Source: Sulfurimonas marina | GTDB taxonomy: Bacteria; Campylobacterota; Campylobacteria; Campylobacterales; Sulfurimonadaceae | Direction of reading: 5' to 3' | Assembly: GCF_014905095.1 (NCBI RefSeq) | Contig: NZ_CP041165.1 | Location: forward strand, 1-64,000 | DNA length: 64,000 nucleotides | In this document: positions 1 to 12,380 of the stretch, one piece after another | Layout of the letters: the number at the start of each line of letters is the position of its first letter | How positions within the stretch are numbered: the stretch's first letter is position 1 | Made by a program: the position numbers and the translations under genes | The notes under the pieces: model-generated | What the model saw: only the letters and a program-made list of their open reading frames with translations | What the model was told of the DNA's origin: nothing | The model's database searches: none

Positions 1-22
1 TAATCACATAGAACTTTTTTAC

Positions 23-108
23 TTATTCACATCCATTTAACCCTATTTTATGGATCAAAAAGATACTATTCACATATAATTAGAGATAAGCGAGTTAAAT
101 GTGAATAT
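23..108. promoter_or_regulatory. oriC1: DnaA boxes upstream of and overlapping the dnaA start
   Basis: Three matches to the Campylobacterota DnaA box are visible: TTATTCACA at 23-31, CTATTCACA at 66-74, and TGTGAATAT (reverse strand ATATTCACA) at 100-108. The third overlaps the GTG start codon of dnaA, so DnaA bound there could block its own translation start or promoter. Bipartite origins flanking dnaA are known in Helicobacter and relatives. Function here is inferred from box sequence and position. Confidence 0.7.
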
Positions 109-1411
109 TGGTCAAGAGGTCTTAGAAGAGCTCAAAAATGAGATAACTGAACTGGAATATAACAGATATATCAGACATCTGGATTACGATCTGAAAAAAT
201 CTTCAAGTGATCTTGCGGTGTATTATGCACAAAATGCACTTGTAGTGAATTGGATCAAAAATAAATATACAGATAAGTTGGCCCATCTCTTTGAAATTAA
301 AACAGGAAACAAAGTAACTGTAAGCATTACACTAAAGTCTGCCAAAACTACAAAAAAGGCCAAAACAACGGCAAAAGAGGTAGCAAAAACAAGTTCATTG
401 CTTAACCCATCTTATTCATTTGACAATTTTATGGTCGGAGGATCAAACCAGTTTGCCTACGCAGCTATTAAAAGTGTAAGTGAAAACCCAGGGAAAGTGT
501 ACAATCCGGTATTTATCTACGGGGGTGTTGGACTTGGGAAAACCCACCTTATGCAAGCTGCGGGTAACGTTTTACAAAATACGGGAAAAGTTGTTATCTA
601 CGCTACGGTTGAACAGTTCTTAAATGATTTTATCCGCCATGTGAAAAACAAAACTATGGACAGATTTCAAGAAAAATACCGTAAATGTGATGTACTACTG
701 ATCGATGATATTCAGTTTCTTTCAAACAAAGAGGGGATCCAAGAGGAGTTCTTCCACACCTTTGAAGCACTTAAAGGGACAGGAAAGCAGATCATCCTTA
801 CTGCCGATAAGCACCCTAAAAAGATAGGTGGCCTTGAAGCACGTCTGCAAAGCCGTTTTGAATGGGGACTTGTTGCCGATATTCAACCGCCTGAACTAGA
901 GACGAAAATTGCGATTATTAAGAAAAAATGTGAGATCAATAAAGTAAAACTCTCAGATGAGATCGTAAACTATATAGCTACTGTTATTGAGAGTAATGTG
1001 CGTGAGATCGAGGGAATCCTCTCAAAACTTCATGCTTATTCACAACTGATGCATGTTGATATAGATATCGAGTTTACTAAAAACGTTCTCAAAGATCAGA
1101 TCAAAGAGAATCGTCAAAACCTTACTATGGATACGATTACAAACGTTGTTGCAAAAGATCTCAACATAAAACCGAGTGAGATCCGCAGCAAAGGGCGTAG
1201 TAAAAACATTGTATACGCTAGACGTATCAGTATCTATATCTGTCGTGAACTTACACAAAGTACGATGCCTCAGCTTGCTCAGTACTTCGGTATGAAAGAT
1301 CACACGGCTATTTCACATACGATCAAAAAGATCAACGACTTAATAGAAAAAGATGAAGATTTCAAAGTAAAAATAGATGAACTTACAAATAAACTTTCAT
1401 CTTCTTCGTAG
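101..1411 (+). CDS. dnaA: Chromosomal replication initiator protein DnaA
   Basis: AAA+ ATPase that binds DnaA boxes and opens the origin. The 436-residue length is normal. An N-terminal DnaB/partner-binding domain is followed by a charged Lys/Thr-rich linker (about residues 85-100). The AAA+ core has Walker A GGVGLGKTH near residue 141 and Walker B LLIDDIQF near 199. The C-terminal DNA-binding domain carries the DnaA signature DHTAISHTIKKI near residue 400. The start is GTG, inside a DnaA box. The gene is flanked on both sides by DnaA-box clusters, which fits autoregulation and a bipartite origin. Identification is secure. Confidence 0.98.
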   Translation: MNIGQEVLEELKNEITELEYNRYIRHLDYDLKKSSSDLAVYYAQNALVVNWIKNKYTDKLAHLFEIKTGNKVTVSITLKSAKTTKKAKTTAKEVAKTSSLLNPSYSFDNFMVGGSNQFAYAAIKSVSENPGKVYNPVFIYGGVGLGKTHLMQAAGNVLQNTGKVVIYATVEQFLNDFIRHVKNKTMDRFQEKYRKCDVLLIDDIQFLSNKEGIQEEFFHTFEALKGTGKQIILTADKHPKKIGGLEARLQSRFEWGLVADIQPPELETKIAIIKKKCEINKVKLSDEIVNYIATVIESNVREIEGILSKLHAYSQLMHVDIDIEFTKNVLKDQIKENRQNLTMDTITNVVAKDLNIKPSEIRSKGRSKNIVYARRISIYICRELTQSTMPQLAQYFGMKDHTAISHTIKKINDLIEKDEDFKVKIDELTNKLSSSS

Positions 1412-1440
1412 TTTTGAGAAAAAAAAGATATAATTGTAAA

Positions 1441-1571
1441 AGTGAATAGATGTGAATGAATAAAAGAATCTCATCACATCTAAAAAGTACTAGTATTTAG
1501 CGGTTTAGAGTCTATTTTCACATATTCACTATCACCTACTACTAGCTACTAAAAATTATAAAATATATAGG
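1441..1571. promoter_or_regulatory. oriC2: DnaA boxes, DnaA-trio-like repeat and AT-rich unwinding region
   Basis: The dnaA-dnaN gap holds TGTGAATGA (reverse of TCATTCACA) at 1451-1459, weaker box-like sites at 1441-1449, 1514-1522 and 1522-1530, and then CTACTACTAGCTACTA at 1536-1551. This runs into the AT-rich stretch AAAATTATAAAATATATA. On the complementary strand the repeat reads as five TAG triplets with one interrupting C. That is the arrangement described for the DnaA-trio element of B. subtilis (box, short GC-richer spacer, trios, AT-rich DNA). It is the likely duplex-opening site. Confidence 0.7.
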
Positions 1572-1580
1572 GAAATTCAT

Positions 1581-2648
1581 ATGAAAATTACTATATCAAA
1601 ATCTATACTTGAAAATATACTTATTCATGCTGGACCGTTCTTAGAAAAAAAAGATACTTCACAGATCACTTCTCATGTATTTTTAAATGCTAGTAATAAT
1701 CAACTAACTCTAAAAGCAACAGACTATGAAATAGGTTTTTTAGTAACTGTAAATGATATAAATATCGAACAAGAGGGAAGTGTAACTTCCAACGGTAAGA
1801 AGTTCTTAGATATCGTTAGAATTTTAAAAGACGGAAACATCGATCTTGAAGTTAGAAACGGTATGCTTCATATTGAACAAGGGAGCTCTAAATTCAAATT
1901 ACCAACATTTTCACATGAAGATTTTCCTGAGTTTCCATCATATGAAAATAAATCACGTATCTCTATTGAATCACACACATTAATAGAATCACTAAAAAAG
2001 ATCACACCTGCAATTGATACAAACAATCCGAAGTTTGAACTAAACGGTGCTCTTATAGATATTCAAAACGATGCTATTAATTTTGCTTCAACAGATACAA
2101 GAAGATTAGCTGTTGTAAATATAGCAAACAACAACGATCACCAACTCTCGATCATTATCCCTAAAAAAGCGATCGTAGAGATCCAAAAATTGTTCTTTGA
2201 CAATATAGAACTTTACTATGATGAAACAAACTTAATTATCCATTCAAACCAGTATACATTCTTTACAAAACTGATTAACGGAAAATTCCCTGAATATTCA
2301 AGAATTATCCCTAAAGAGACTAAATATAATCTTCTTTTACCAAAAGCAAATATGATCGACTCAATTAAACAGATCACAACAATCTCTACAGATGTAAAAA
2401 TAACATTTGCTAGCGATACTATCACTTTCGAATCTTTAAGTGATGACAATATTGAAGCTAAAACTGAGATCTCGATCTCTACAGGTTTTAGTGAACCATT
2501 CTCAGTAGCGATCAACTCAAGATATCTACTTGACTTTTTAAATTCAATCAACTCTTCAGAATTTACAATGAAATTAAACGAAGGTAATCTACCGTTTATT
2601 TTAAGTGATGAAAATTTTATAACAGTAGTAATGCCGATCGTTATATAA
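1581..2648 (+). CDS. dnaN: DNA polymerase III sliding clamp, beta subunit
   Basis: Ring-shaped processivity clamp that tethers DNA polymerase III to DNA. The 355-residue length and position directly after dnaA and oriC2 are standard. The protein shows the three-domain clamp pattern: an N-terminal module starting MKITISKSILENIL, middle SIESHTLIESLKKITPAIDTN, and the typical C-terminus ending in the VVMPI strand. A weak ribosome binding site, AGGGAAAT, precedes the ATG. It is followed after 9 bases by a DUF3943 envelope gene that may be co-transcribed. Confidence 0.97.
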   Translation: MKITISKSILENILIHAGPFLEKKDTSQITSHVFLNASNNQLTLKATDYEIGFLVTVNDINIEQEGSVTSNGKKFLDIVRILKDGNIDLEVRNGMLHIEQGSSKFKLPTFSHEDFPEFPSYENKSRISIESHTLIESLKKITPAIDTNNPKFELNGALIDIQNDAINFASTDTRRLAVVNIANNNDHQLSIIIPKKAIVEIQKLFFDNIELYYDETNLIIHSNQYTFFTKLINGKFPEYSRIIPKETKYNLLLPKANMIDSIKQITTISTDVKITFASDTITFESLSDDNIEAKTEISISTGFSEPFSVAINSRYLLDFLNSINSSEFTMKLNEGNLPFILSDENFITVVMPIVI

Positions 2649-2657
2649 ACAGTTTCA

Positions 2658-3518
2658 ATGACTAAATACCTTCTGCTTACGCTACTTCTCCATATATCCC
2701 TGTATGGAAGTAAGCAGATAGATCTTAATAATCCAAATATATACAAAGAGATCAATCTCTATAAAAACAACTCTTTACTTAATCCAAATTATCAACTTCT
2801 AAATATACAAACAGATTACGATCCAAATAATATTAATGTGAATAATCTTTTAACACAACCACAAAGAGATCTGGTGGAAGGTACTTTTTATACTCAGATT
2901 TTAATGATTGGTACTGTCGGATTACTTTACGTTATGCCTGAATCTGTTTCTAAATGGGATAAAAATGCACTCGAAGAGAAATCTCTTGGAGATCGATGGA
3001 AAGATCATGTCAAAGCAGGTCCTGTATGGGATAAAGACGATTTTGCAATCAACTATATAGGTCATCCGGTTTCAGGTGCCTGGTACTATACAATGGCGAG
3101 AGGTTATGGTATTTCACCAGAAGGCTCTTTTTTATATTCGGCATTTCTTTCAACTGTTGTCTGGGAGTATGGTTATGAAGCATTTGCAGAGATCCCTTCT
3201 TGGCAGGACCTTTTTTCTACACCTATTATCGGATCACTTATGGGAGAAGGTTTTTACTATTTAGAAAAAAAGATTGATCGTAACGAAGGAAAAGTTTTAA
3301 ACTCTGAAACATTAGGAGATATTAGCTATTTTCTTTTAAATCCTATAGGAAATATATCTAATGGATTGAGTAATTTTTTTGATCTTCATACAACTTTGAG
3401 AATTGAAACTTATCAACCAAGGTACTCTATGGAGCAACAATATATTTATATCTATCAAGAAAAACCAATTGTTACAAGGGATCAAGATTTTGGTCTGATA
3501 CTTACTATAGAGTTTTAA
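2658..3518 (+). CDS. DUF3943 family envelope protein
   Basis: A 286-residue protein of unknown function. It has a short hydrophobic N-terminus (residues 3-16), probably a signal sequence, and a central block with the DUF3943 pattern: NYIGHPVSGAWYY, then WEYGYEAFAEIPSWQDL and TPIIGSLMGEGFY. It ends in Phe, as outer-membrane proteins often do. It lies 9 bases after dnaN and its stop overlaps by 4 bases the stop of the convergent LpxR-like gene. Family members are predicted to be in the outer membrane. No enzymatic role is claimed. Confidence 0.75.
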   Translation: MTKYLLLTLLLHISLYGSKQIDLNNPNIYKEINLYKNNSLLNPNYQLLNIQTDYDPNNINVNNLLTQPQRDLVEGTFYTQILMIGTVGLLYVMPESVSKWDKNALEEKSLGDRWKDHVKAGPVWDKDDFAINYIGHPVSGAWYYTMARGYGISPEGSFLYSAFLSTVVWEYGYEAFAEIPSWQDLFSTPIIGSLMGEGFYYLEKKIDRNEGKVLNSETLGDISYFLLNPIGNISNGLSNFFDLHTTLRIETYQPRYSMEQQYIYIYQEKPIVTRDQDFGLILTIEF

Positions 3519-4471
3519 AAGTTATAAGAGATAACTAATGATCCGTAGTTAGGAATTCTATTTTGAGTTTTAAATTGATGTGAAAGATGTTTTCTTAAAT
3601 AGTCTATGCTAAGATGCCCATAATTTACAGATACTCCGTATCCAACTTCTGCAACAAATATATTTTTATCAACATTATGTGAATCTAAAAATGTATTACC
3701 GTCTAAAAATATATCTCTTGCAATTAAATTTGCTTTGAATGAAAGGTTTAAACAATAACTCCAAGCGTTTTTATATTGTCTATTTGGATCAAGGGGTATT
3801 TTGTTGGCATTTGTATTATCAATCTGAGTTGAACCGTAATCTTTCGGTATATCACCCCATCTGTACAATCCCGCTACAAAAACTTTTGTAGAAGCGTTAC
3901 CAAGTTCAAATCCGTACTCCGGTATAAAGACACTTTTATTTGAAAGTTCCATATACTCTTTATATCCGTAATTTATTTGAATAACAAGTTCATTCTTAAG
4001 CTGGTTATCCCAACCTTCAGGTACGTCAGAACCTATATTAGCGTGGATCACCTCTTGTACCCTGTCCATATTTGTAGATGGACCTAACATTCCTAATTGA
4101 AAAACTAAAGATTTTAAAGTTTTGTTATAAGATTGATAAAGACCCGATTTAAAATACATATAACCGGCATAAGGGCGATCGTTAAGTATTAAATTTTGAT
4201 TTTTTAAATCTTCAGGGGTATATATCTGATGTGCATATGAAAATGAGATGTAATTGTCTTGAAGTTTGTAATCGGTAAAAGGGATATGAAGCAATGAATT
4301 ATTAAGATCTTTTCTGTAAAAAAGTATTGATATCTCAGACCCGTAAGTATAATCATTATCACCTCGAAAATCTGAATCATTTTCTGTTGTAAAAGTAATA
4401 TTTTTTACTTCTAATGTTTCAGAAAAAAGAGAAGAGATCAATAAAATCAATAATATTATCTTATTTAACAT
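3515..4471 (-). CDS. LpxR-like lipid A deacylase family outer-membrane protein (DUF2219)
   Basis: A 318-residue beta-barrel protein with an N-terminal signal peptide (residues 1-18) and C-terminal Phe. It carries the family landmarks FTTENDSD, DNDYTYGSEIS, LNDRPYAGYMYF, and the GPSTNMDRVQEVIH...VPEGWDNQL block. In Salmonella and Helicobacter LpxR removes the 3'-acyloxyacyl group of lipid A, using acidic and His residues in these blocks. Here the END and VIH elements are present. Remodelling of lipid A is therefore a reasonable inference, but substrate is unproven. The gene is monocistronic and transcribed toward the DUF3943 gene. Confidence 0.8.
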   Translation of the reverse strand: MLNKIILLILLISSLFSETLEVKNITFTTENDSDFRGDNDYTYGSEISILFYRKDLNNSLLHIPFTDYKLQDNYISFSYAHQIYTPEDLKNQNLILNDRPYAGYMYFKSGLYQSYNKTLKSLVFQLGMLGPSTNMDRVQEVIHANIGSDVPEGWDNQLKNELVIQINYGYKEYMELSNKSVFIPEYGFELGNASTKVFVAGLYRWGDIPKDYGSTQIDNTNANKIPLDPNRQYKNAWSYCLNLSFKANLIARDIFLDGNTFLDSHNVDKNIFVAEVGYGVSVNYGHLSIDYLRKHLSHQFKTQNRIPNYGSLVISYNF

Positions 4472-4581
4472 GCTATGAGTATATGTTTATTTTACTTATA
4501 AATAGCTATAAATCTAATTTTTATATTTTTTTGGATAAAATATCTACAATTATGCTAATTTAGCTATTTTGGAGTGTATAA

Positions 4582-6899
<2,318 letters not shown>

Positions 6900-6900
<1 letters not shown>

Positions 6901-8294
6901 TGCTATTACCACGAACAAAAGAGAGGGAATACCGTTTTAAGTTAGCGCTGAGAATGGGATTACCTATCTTTGCGCTTATTGTTGCGTTTATTTCACATAC
7001 ACTAGTTACAAATTATAATACTTTAGAATCTTCATTTTATATTGAAGCTATATTACTGTTAGTATTTAGTATCTATTTTATTTTTTACCTTATATATAAC
7101 GGTTTTAATGTAAAAATTACTGATGATATAACAGGAACGTTTGCACGTGAATATCTTTATAAGTATTTAGAAGCACAAATAAAGTCCAAAAAAAACTACA
7201 CCTTAATATTGATAAGTATCGATAATCTCAATGATATAAACAATCTTTACGGGATCAAAAATGGAGATAAAGTGCTCCATGAAGTAGCAGAATGGATTGC
7301 TGCATATTTGAGAAGTGAAGGGATAGAAGGGTATCCTATAGGGCATCTTAAAGGTGGTGATTTTATCATTGGCCTCGATGGTTCAAAAGAAGATTTTTCA
7401 ACATTGTTGGATCTTATGTGTTTAAAGGCAAGTGAGCTCAAAGTAGGTGATATCGAGGTAAAGATCTCAGGTGCAATCAGTGATACAAACTATTCTAAAA
7501 AACTTGATTATTTAATTGAAAATCTTTTAGGAATACAAGAGAGTATTAGAGGTTCTAAAGAGCATTCAAAAGATGAAAATATAGATCCAAATGAATTGGA
7601 ACTATCAGTAATTCAAGCAATTACAAACTGTGATTTAATTATAAGTTCGCAAGACGTAATTGGTAAAGATGAGAGTTTTAAAGAGTATTTTGTAAAATTA
7701 AAAGGGTTAAATCAAAAACCTGTTTTTCCAAAAACATATATAAAGATTATTAACAAGTTAGGGCTTGGTGTTGAGTTTGATCTGAGGGTTTTTGAACATC
7801 TGGTTTCTGTTTATAATCAAGAGGAAAAAATTGCTATCAATATCTTTCCTACATCGCTTAGAAACGAGAACTTTTTAACTAAAGTCAAAGAGATTATGAG
7901 AGATAAGAAAAATTTAAAAGTTATATTTGTTTTATATGAGATGGAGTATTACTCACATACAAGCAGATATAACGCAATTATCGAATCTTTAAAAGAGTAT
8001 AATATCTCTATAGGGATCGACAGAATAGGTTCAATTCATACAAGCTTTTTATATTTGAGAGAGCTTGATATAGATTATATACGATTTGATACCTACTATT
8101 CACGTCTTGATAAATTAGAAAAAAACAGAAATATCATAGATGGTTTTAACGCAATGGCTCATGAACATGGTGTTAAAAGTTGGATAAAAAATATTGAAGA
8201 GAAAGATGGATATAATTTAGCTAAAGAATTAAATATAGATTTTATTCAAGGCAGGTATCTATCTGAAGTTAAAAAATTTTATGAAAAAGATTAG
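6900..8294 (+). CDS. Membrane protein with degenerate GGDEF and EAL domains
   Basis: A 464-residue protein with two membrane segments (about residues 17-36 and 44-67), a GGDEF-like domain (75-200) and an EAL-like domain (about 205-464). The GGDEF site reads KGGDF and the EAL signature is absent. Positions that normally read DDFG and DYIKID read DRIGS and DYIRFD, although the late QGR/QGY element survives. Catalysis of cyclic di-GMP synthesis or breakdown is therefore unlikely. A receptor or scaffold role is inferred. Its ATG overlaps the gyrB stop and it is followed by queF, suggesting one transcript. Confidence 0.75.
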
Positions 8295-8303
8295 GAGAGA
8301 TTT

Positions 8304-8690
8304 ATGAAATACGGTGAAAAAGAGATACGTGAATTTGATGTAGAAAAAGATCTGGAGATCTGGCCAAATGAAAATAAAAAAGAGTATCTTATAAAAGTGA
8401 CTTTGCCTGAGTTTATGGCTCTTTGTCCAAGAAGCGGTTACCCGGACTTTGCAACAATCTATGTTGAGTATACACCTGATGAATATGTAGTTGAATTAAA
8501 AGCATTAAAACTTTATATAAATTCATTTATGGGACGATATGTTTCACACGAAAATTCAGCGAATGAAATTTATGATACAATATATAATAAAATTAAACCG
8601 AAGTATTTAAAATTGACTGCAGACTTTAAGCCTAGAGGAAATGTTCATACAGTTATCGAGATCGATAGCTCTAAAATAACAAAGGAATGA
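8304..8690 (+). CDS. queF: NADPH-dependent 7-cyano-7-deazaguanine reductase (QueF, short type)
   Basis: Reduces preQ0 to preQ1 in queuosine biosynthesis, in the cytoplasm. The 128-residue length fits the unimodular YkvM-type QueF (tunnelling fold). The catalytic pair is visible: Cys41 in LCPRSGYPDFATI and Asp48, with the seven-residue spacing of the Bacillus enzyme. The substrate/NADPH motif ELKALKLYINSFMGRYVSHE follows, and FKPRGNVHTVIEI closes the domain. A good RBS, AGGAGAG, precedes the ATG. It lies between two genes on the same strand with gaps of 9 and 3 bases. Confidence 0.93.
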   Translation: MKYGEKEIREFDVEKDLEIWPNENKKEYLIKVTLPEFMALCPRSGYPDFATIYVEYTPDEYVVELKALKLYINSFMGRYVSHENSANEIYDTIYNKIKPKYLKLTADFKPRGNVHTVIEIDSSKITKE

Positions 8691-8693
8691 GTT

Positions 8694-9164
8694 ATGTTTG
8701 GTAAGATTCTTGGAAATAAATCTAATGACATAGAAGAAGGAACAGAGATAGATCCAAATATTGTCGAAAGAGTTTCCAAAATGAATCTTAGCGATATGAG
8801 ACTATATGTCAATAATAAAATTACAGGATTTGAAATCAGCGTGGAGGGATTACACGAAGTACTCAAACGACTGATAAATCCTATCAATGATAAGGGTGAA
8901 TATTATCTGAAAAAAGATGATATGGATTCCAAAAAAAAGAAAGCTTTTGAATTAATATTATTAATTTCAAAATCTAAAAAGATCTCTTTAGGAAGTATAG
9001 AACTTATTGATAAGTTTTTAGAAGTGTATAAAGAGATTATAGATGATTATGATGACAGATATAAAGAGATATATCATTCACGCTTTAGAAAAGCAGTAGA
9101 AACGGCGATCATCAATATGCAAACTATTTCACAAGTAAATAAAAAACTAGATGTATTAAAATAA
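8694..9164 (+). CDS. Conserved hypothetical protein
   Basis: A 156-residue soluble, strongly charged and probably all-helical protein. It has no signal peptide, membrane segment or catalytic motif that I recognise. The run GEYYLKKDDMDSKKKKAF is notably basic. It starts 3 bases after queF with an AAAGGA Shine-Dalgarno, so it belongs to the gyrB-GGDEF/EAL-queF transcription unit. Its 3' end overlaps the convergent cca gene by 9 bases. Function unknown. Confidence 0.7.
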   Translation: MFGKILGNKSNDIEEGTEIDPNIVERVSKMNLSDMRLYVNNKITGFEISVEGLHEVLKRLINPINDKGEYYLKKDDMDSKKKKAFELILLISKSKKISLGSIELIDKFLEVYKEIIDDYDDRYKEIYHSRFRKAVETAIINMQTISQVNKKLDVLK

Positions 9165-10301
9165 AAACCGACTTATCTGTTGTTGGTATTTCTCCTCTAA
9201 AATTTTTGAAAATTCTACAGAGGGTTGCAGACCCTGTGCTATTAAATCTTTCCCTTTTATTTTCGGCTCTATATTATTTATGAGATCTTGATAGTTTTTC
9301 ATCTCAATAGTTTGCAGATAATCATGTAGTAACTCCAGATCAAGCCTCATAGCCAAAGTATAACTCGGTGATTGTAAAAAGGTGTGCAGATTAAAGATTT
9401 TATGTAAAATCTCTTTATCGTTTGTGAGACGTTCTAAAAAAGAGTTACGATCCTCAGCACTAAACTTTGATGTCAGCAGTGTTAGCATTGTTATAAAAGC
9501 CTCTTTCTTTTTCACTTGGTGTGTAACAGTTTTATATCTGTCCAACAAAGAGAGAGTGTAATTGAAATCCTCCTCTGAAAGATTATGAAACTCCTGAAAA
9601 ATTTGAAACAGTCCCATCTCTTTCATTAAAAGAAAACCGCTGGAGGGCTTTTTAGATTTTAAAAGCAGTTTTTCTATCTCTGCAACAATCCGCTCTTTTG
9701 AGAGATAGAGAAGCTGATCGTTTTGTATCATCTCTTGACACAGTTGCAGTAATTTCTGATCCATTGAAAGTTCAAATCGTGATGCAAACTGTACAGCCCG
9801 AAGTACACGTAGGGGATCCTCTCCAAATTTATCTAGATCGACGGCTCTAAGTTCTTTGTTTTGCAGATCTTCTATCCCTCCAAATGGATCAAGCAGTTTG
9901 TTTGTTATAACATCGTAACCTATCGCATTGATCGTAAAATCACGTCTGCTTGTTGCTGTTTTAAAATCTAGATGGGAGTCTGCTGTGATCTTAAAGCCTT
10001 TATGACCTTTGGCAATTTTACTGTCAATTCGGGGAAGAGAGAAGTCGAGATCGAGTTCATCTATGTTGAGTTTTATAACACTAAACGATTTTCCAACCTC
10101 GTTGATGTTTCCAAAAGGGGAAAGGAGCACCTCTAAATGATCAATATTATCTACGTCATAGAGTTCAATATCTATATCTTTGGAATCTATTTGAAGCAAA
10201 GAATCCCGTATATATCCGCCGATAATTACAGGCTTTATGCCGTAGCTATTTAATTTTTCGAAGATTTGCTCTAAAATAACAGGATATTGAACTTTTTTCA
10301 T
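9156..10301 (-). CDS. cca: CCA tRNA nucleotidyltransferase / poly(A) polymerase family
   Basis: Class II nucleotidyltransferase of 381 residues that adds or repairs the 3' CCA of tRNAs. The head domain has GGYIRD (GG at residues 28-29) and the metal-binding pair D42/D44 in DIDIELY. The FKITADSH, RRDFTINAIGYD and DPFGGIEDL segments match the family, as does RVLRAVQFASRFEL. No HD hydrolase domain is seen. The annotated tRNA in this window encodes its own CCA, so this enzyme may mainly repair tails, as in E. coli. CCA-adding versus poly(A) activity cannot be separated from sequence alone. Confidence 0.88.
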   Translation of the reverse strand: MKKVQYPVILEQIFEKLNSYGIKPVIIGGYIRDSLLQIDSKDIDIELYDVDNIDHLEVLLSPFGNINEVGKSFSVIKLNIDELDLDFSLPRIDSKIAKGHKGFKITADSHLDFKTATSRRDFTINAIGYDVITNKLLDPFGGIEDLQNKELRAVDLDKFGEDPLRVLRAVQFASRFELSMDQKLLQLCQEMIQNDQLLYLSKERIVAEIEKLLLKSKKPSSGFLLMKEMGLFQIFQEFHNLSEEDFNYTLSLLDRYKTVTHQVKKKEAFITMLTLLTSKFSAEDRNSFLERLTNDKEILHKIFNLHTFLQSPSYTLAMRLDLELLHDYLQTIEMKNYQDLINNIEPKIKGKDLIAQGLQPSVEFSKILEEKYQQQISRFLF

Positions 10302-10431
10302 GGGTCACTTTCGATCTGTTTTATGCTTTGATTTTTAAAAGAAAGAGTAAAAACTATTTACTTCTGTGGTCTGTAAAAGAAATTTTGAGTTCATTTTCTG
10401 AACAATTGTAACATATTTTTACGAGTATATA

Positions 10432-10450
10432 ACCTAAATTTAGGTATAAT
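10432..10450 (+). promoter_or_regulatory. typA promoter -10 box overlapped by a 14-bp perfect palindrome
   Basis: TATAAT at 10445-10450 is followed by the typA start at 10485. The perfect palindrome ACCTAAATTTAGGT occupies 10432-10445 and shares the first T of the -10 box. A protein bound there would block RNA polymerase, so this is a candidate operator. Palindrome and box are seen directly; regulation is inferred. Confidence 0.55.
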
Positions 10451-10484
10451 CGCGGAAAATTTTTCCAAAACGAGGAAACCCCTA

Positions 10485-12293
10485 ATGCAAAAGATTAGAA
10501 ATATTGCAGTTATTGCACACGTTGACCACGGTAAAACTACTTTGGTTGATGGTTTACTAGAGCAATCTGGTACATTCGGTACTCATGAACAACATGATGA
10601 AAGAGCGATGGATAGCAACGCTTTAGAAAAAGAGCGTGGTATTACGATTCTTTCTAAAAATACAGCTATCAGATATAAAGACCATAAAATTAACATTATC
10701 GATACTCCGGGCCACGCCGACTTTGGTGGTGAGGTTGAGCGTGTACTTAAAATGGTTGATGGTGTTTTAGTACTTGTTGATGCATACGAAGGTGTTATGC
10801 CTCAAACTAAGTTCGTTGTTAAGAAAATGTTAGCACTTGGTAAAAAACCAATCGTTGTTATCAATAAAATCGATAAACCTTCAGCTGAGCCTGAGCGTGT
10901 TGTAGATGAGATGTTTGACCTTTTCTCAGATATGGATGCAACTGATGATCAACTAGACTTCCCAATTATCTACGCTGCAGCTCGTGATGGAATCGCTAAA
11001 CTTGATATGGAAGAGCCAGACGGTAACTTCGAGTGTGTTTTCGAAACTATCGTAAATGAAATTCCTGAGCCAGAAGGTAGTGCAGAAAACGATTTCCAAG
11101 CGCAAGTATTTACACTTGACTACGATAACTATGTTGGAAAGATCGGTATCAGCCGTATCTTCAACGGTACAGTTAACAAAGGTGATCAAGTAGCTCTTGC
11201 AAAAGCTGACGGTGAGATCGTAAAAGGACGTATTACGAAACTTATTGGTTTCCACGGACTAAACCGTATGGAGATTGATCAAGCTGAAGCTGGTGATATC
11301 GTTGCATTTGCAGGTATGGAAACAGTTGACGTTGGAGATACTGTTTGTGATGCTAACAATCCGGTTGCACTTGATCCTATGCACATCGAAGAGCCGACAC
11401 TTACTGTTGTATATGCGGTAAATGATTCTCCACTTGCAGGTCAAGAGGGTAAACATGTTACTTCAAATAAACTAAAAGACAGACTTGAAGCTGAGATGCG
11501 TACAAACGTTGCGATGAAACTTGAAGTTATCGGTGAGGGTAAATTTAAAGTAAGCGGACGTGGTGAGCTTCAAATTACAGTACTTGCTGAAAATATGAGA
11601 CGTGAAGGGTATGAGTTTAGTATCTCTCGTCCGGAAGTTATCGTTAAAGAGATTGAAGGTGTTAAATGTGAGCCTTTCGAGCACTTAGTTATTGACGTTC
11701 CTGAAGATCTTTCTGGTACTGTAATTGAGCGTCTTGGTAAACGTAAAGCTGAGATGAAATCAATGGTACCAATGGGTTCAGGTTTCCAAAGAATCGAGTT
11801 TGAGATCCCTGCTCGTGCACTAATTGGTTTCCGTGGACAATTCTTAACAGATACAAAAGGTGAGGGTGTAATGAACCACTCTTTCTTAGAGTTCCGTCCA
11901 TATAGTGGTGGTGTTGAATCTCGTTCTTACGGTGCACTTATCTCTATGGAGAATGGTGAAGCATTAGCATATTCATTATTTAACCTTCAAGATCGTGGTG
12001 TTCTTTTCATTACTCCTCAAACAAAAGTATATGAGGGTATGATCGTTGGTGAGCATGCAAGAAACAATGACCTTGTTGTTAATGCGATCAAAGGTAAAGC
12101 ACAGTCAAACGTTCGTTCATCTGGTGCTGATGAAGCTATCAAACTTGTTCCACCACGTGATATGTCACTAGAGCGTGCTTTAGAGTGGATCGAAGATGAT
12201 GAACTTCTTGAAGTTACACCTGAAAACATCCGTATCCGTAAAAAATTCTTAACAGAAGCGGAACGTCGTAGAGAGTCTAGAAAGACTAAATAA
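10485..12293 (+). CDS. typA: Ribosome-associated GTPase TypA/BipA
   Basis: Translational GTPase of the EF-G/LepA superfamily, 602 residues, that binds ribosomes under stress or during low-temperature assembly. The G domain starts [18 protein letters not shown], then [18 protein letters not shown] (switch region), [15 protein letters not shown] and NKIDKP. The middle and C-terminal domains include [18 protein letters not shown] and the BipA-specific basic tail ending near RRRESRKTK. The start is preceded by CGAGGAAA. Base and codon use look like those of a highly expressed gene. The gene stands alone behind its own promoter. Confidence 0.97.
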   Translation: MQKIRNIAVIAHVDHGKTTLVDGLLEQSGTFGTHEQHDERAMDSNALEKERGITILSKNTAIRYKDHKINIIDTPGHADFGGEVERVLKMVDGVLVLVDAYEGVMPQTKFVVKKMLALGKKPIVVINKIDKPSAEPERVVDEMFDLFSDMDATDDQLDFPIIYAAARDGIAKLDMEEPDGNFECVFETIVNEIPEPEGSAENDFQAQVFTLDYDNYVGKIGISRIFNGTVNKGDQVALAKADGEIVKGRITKLIGFHGLNRMEIDQAEAGDIVAFAGMETVDVGDTVCDANNPVALDPMHIEEPTLTVVYAVNDSPLAGQEGKHVTSNKLKDRLEAEMRTNVAMKLEVIGEGKFKVSGRGELQITVLAENMRREGYEFSISRPEVIVKEIEGVKCEPFEHLVIDVPEDLSGTVIERLGKRKAEMKSMVPMGSGFQRIEFEIPARALIGFRGQFLTDTKGEGVMNHSFLEFRPYSGGVESRSYGALISMENGEALAYSLFNLQDRGVLFITPQTKVYEGMIVGEHARNNDLVVNAIKGKAQSNVRSSGADEAIKLVPPRDMSLERALEWIEDDELLEVTPENIRIRKKFLTEAERRRESRKTK

Positions 12294-12380
12294 ACTTTTT
12301 TACGTATCTTCTCTAATAAAATTGGAGGAGATACCGATCTATGTTATACTTTATCCCATAAAATTGTAGAGGGGGAACGT

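Noticed and set aside
2216-2755. A long minus-strand open frame (179 codons) over dnaN
   Set aside because: It lies wholly antisense to dnaN with no RBS and no recognisable motif. It is a by-product of the AT-rich coding strand.
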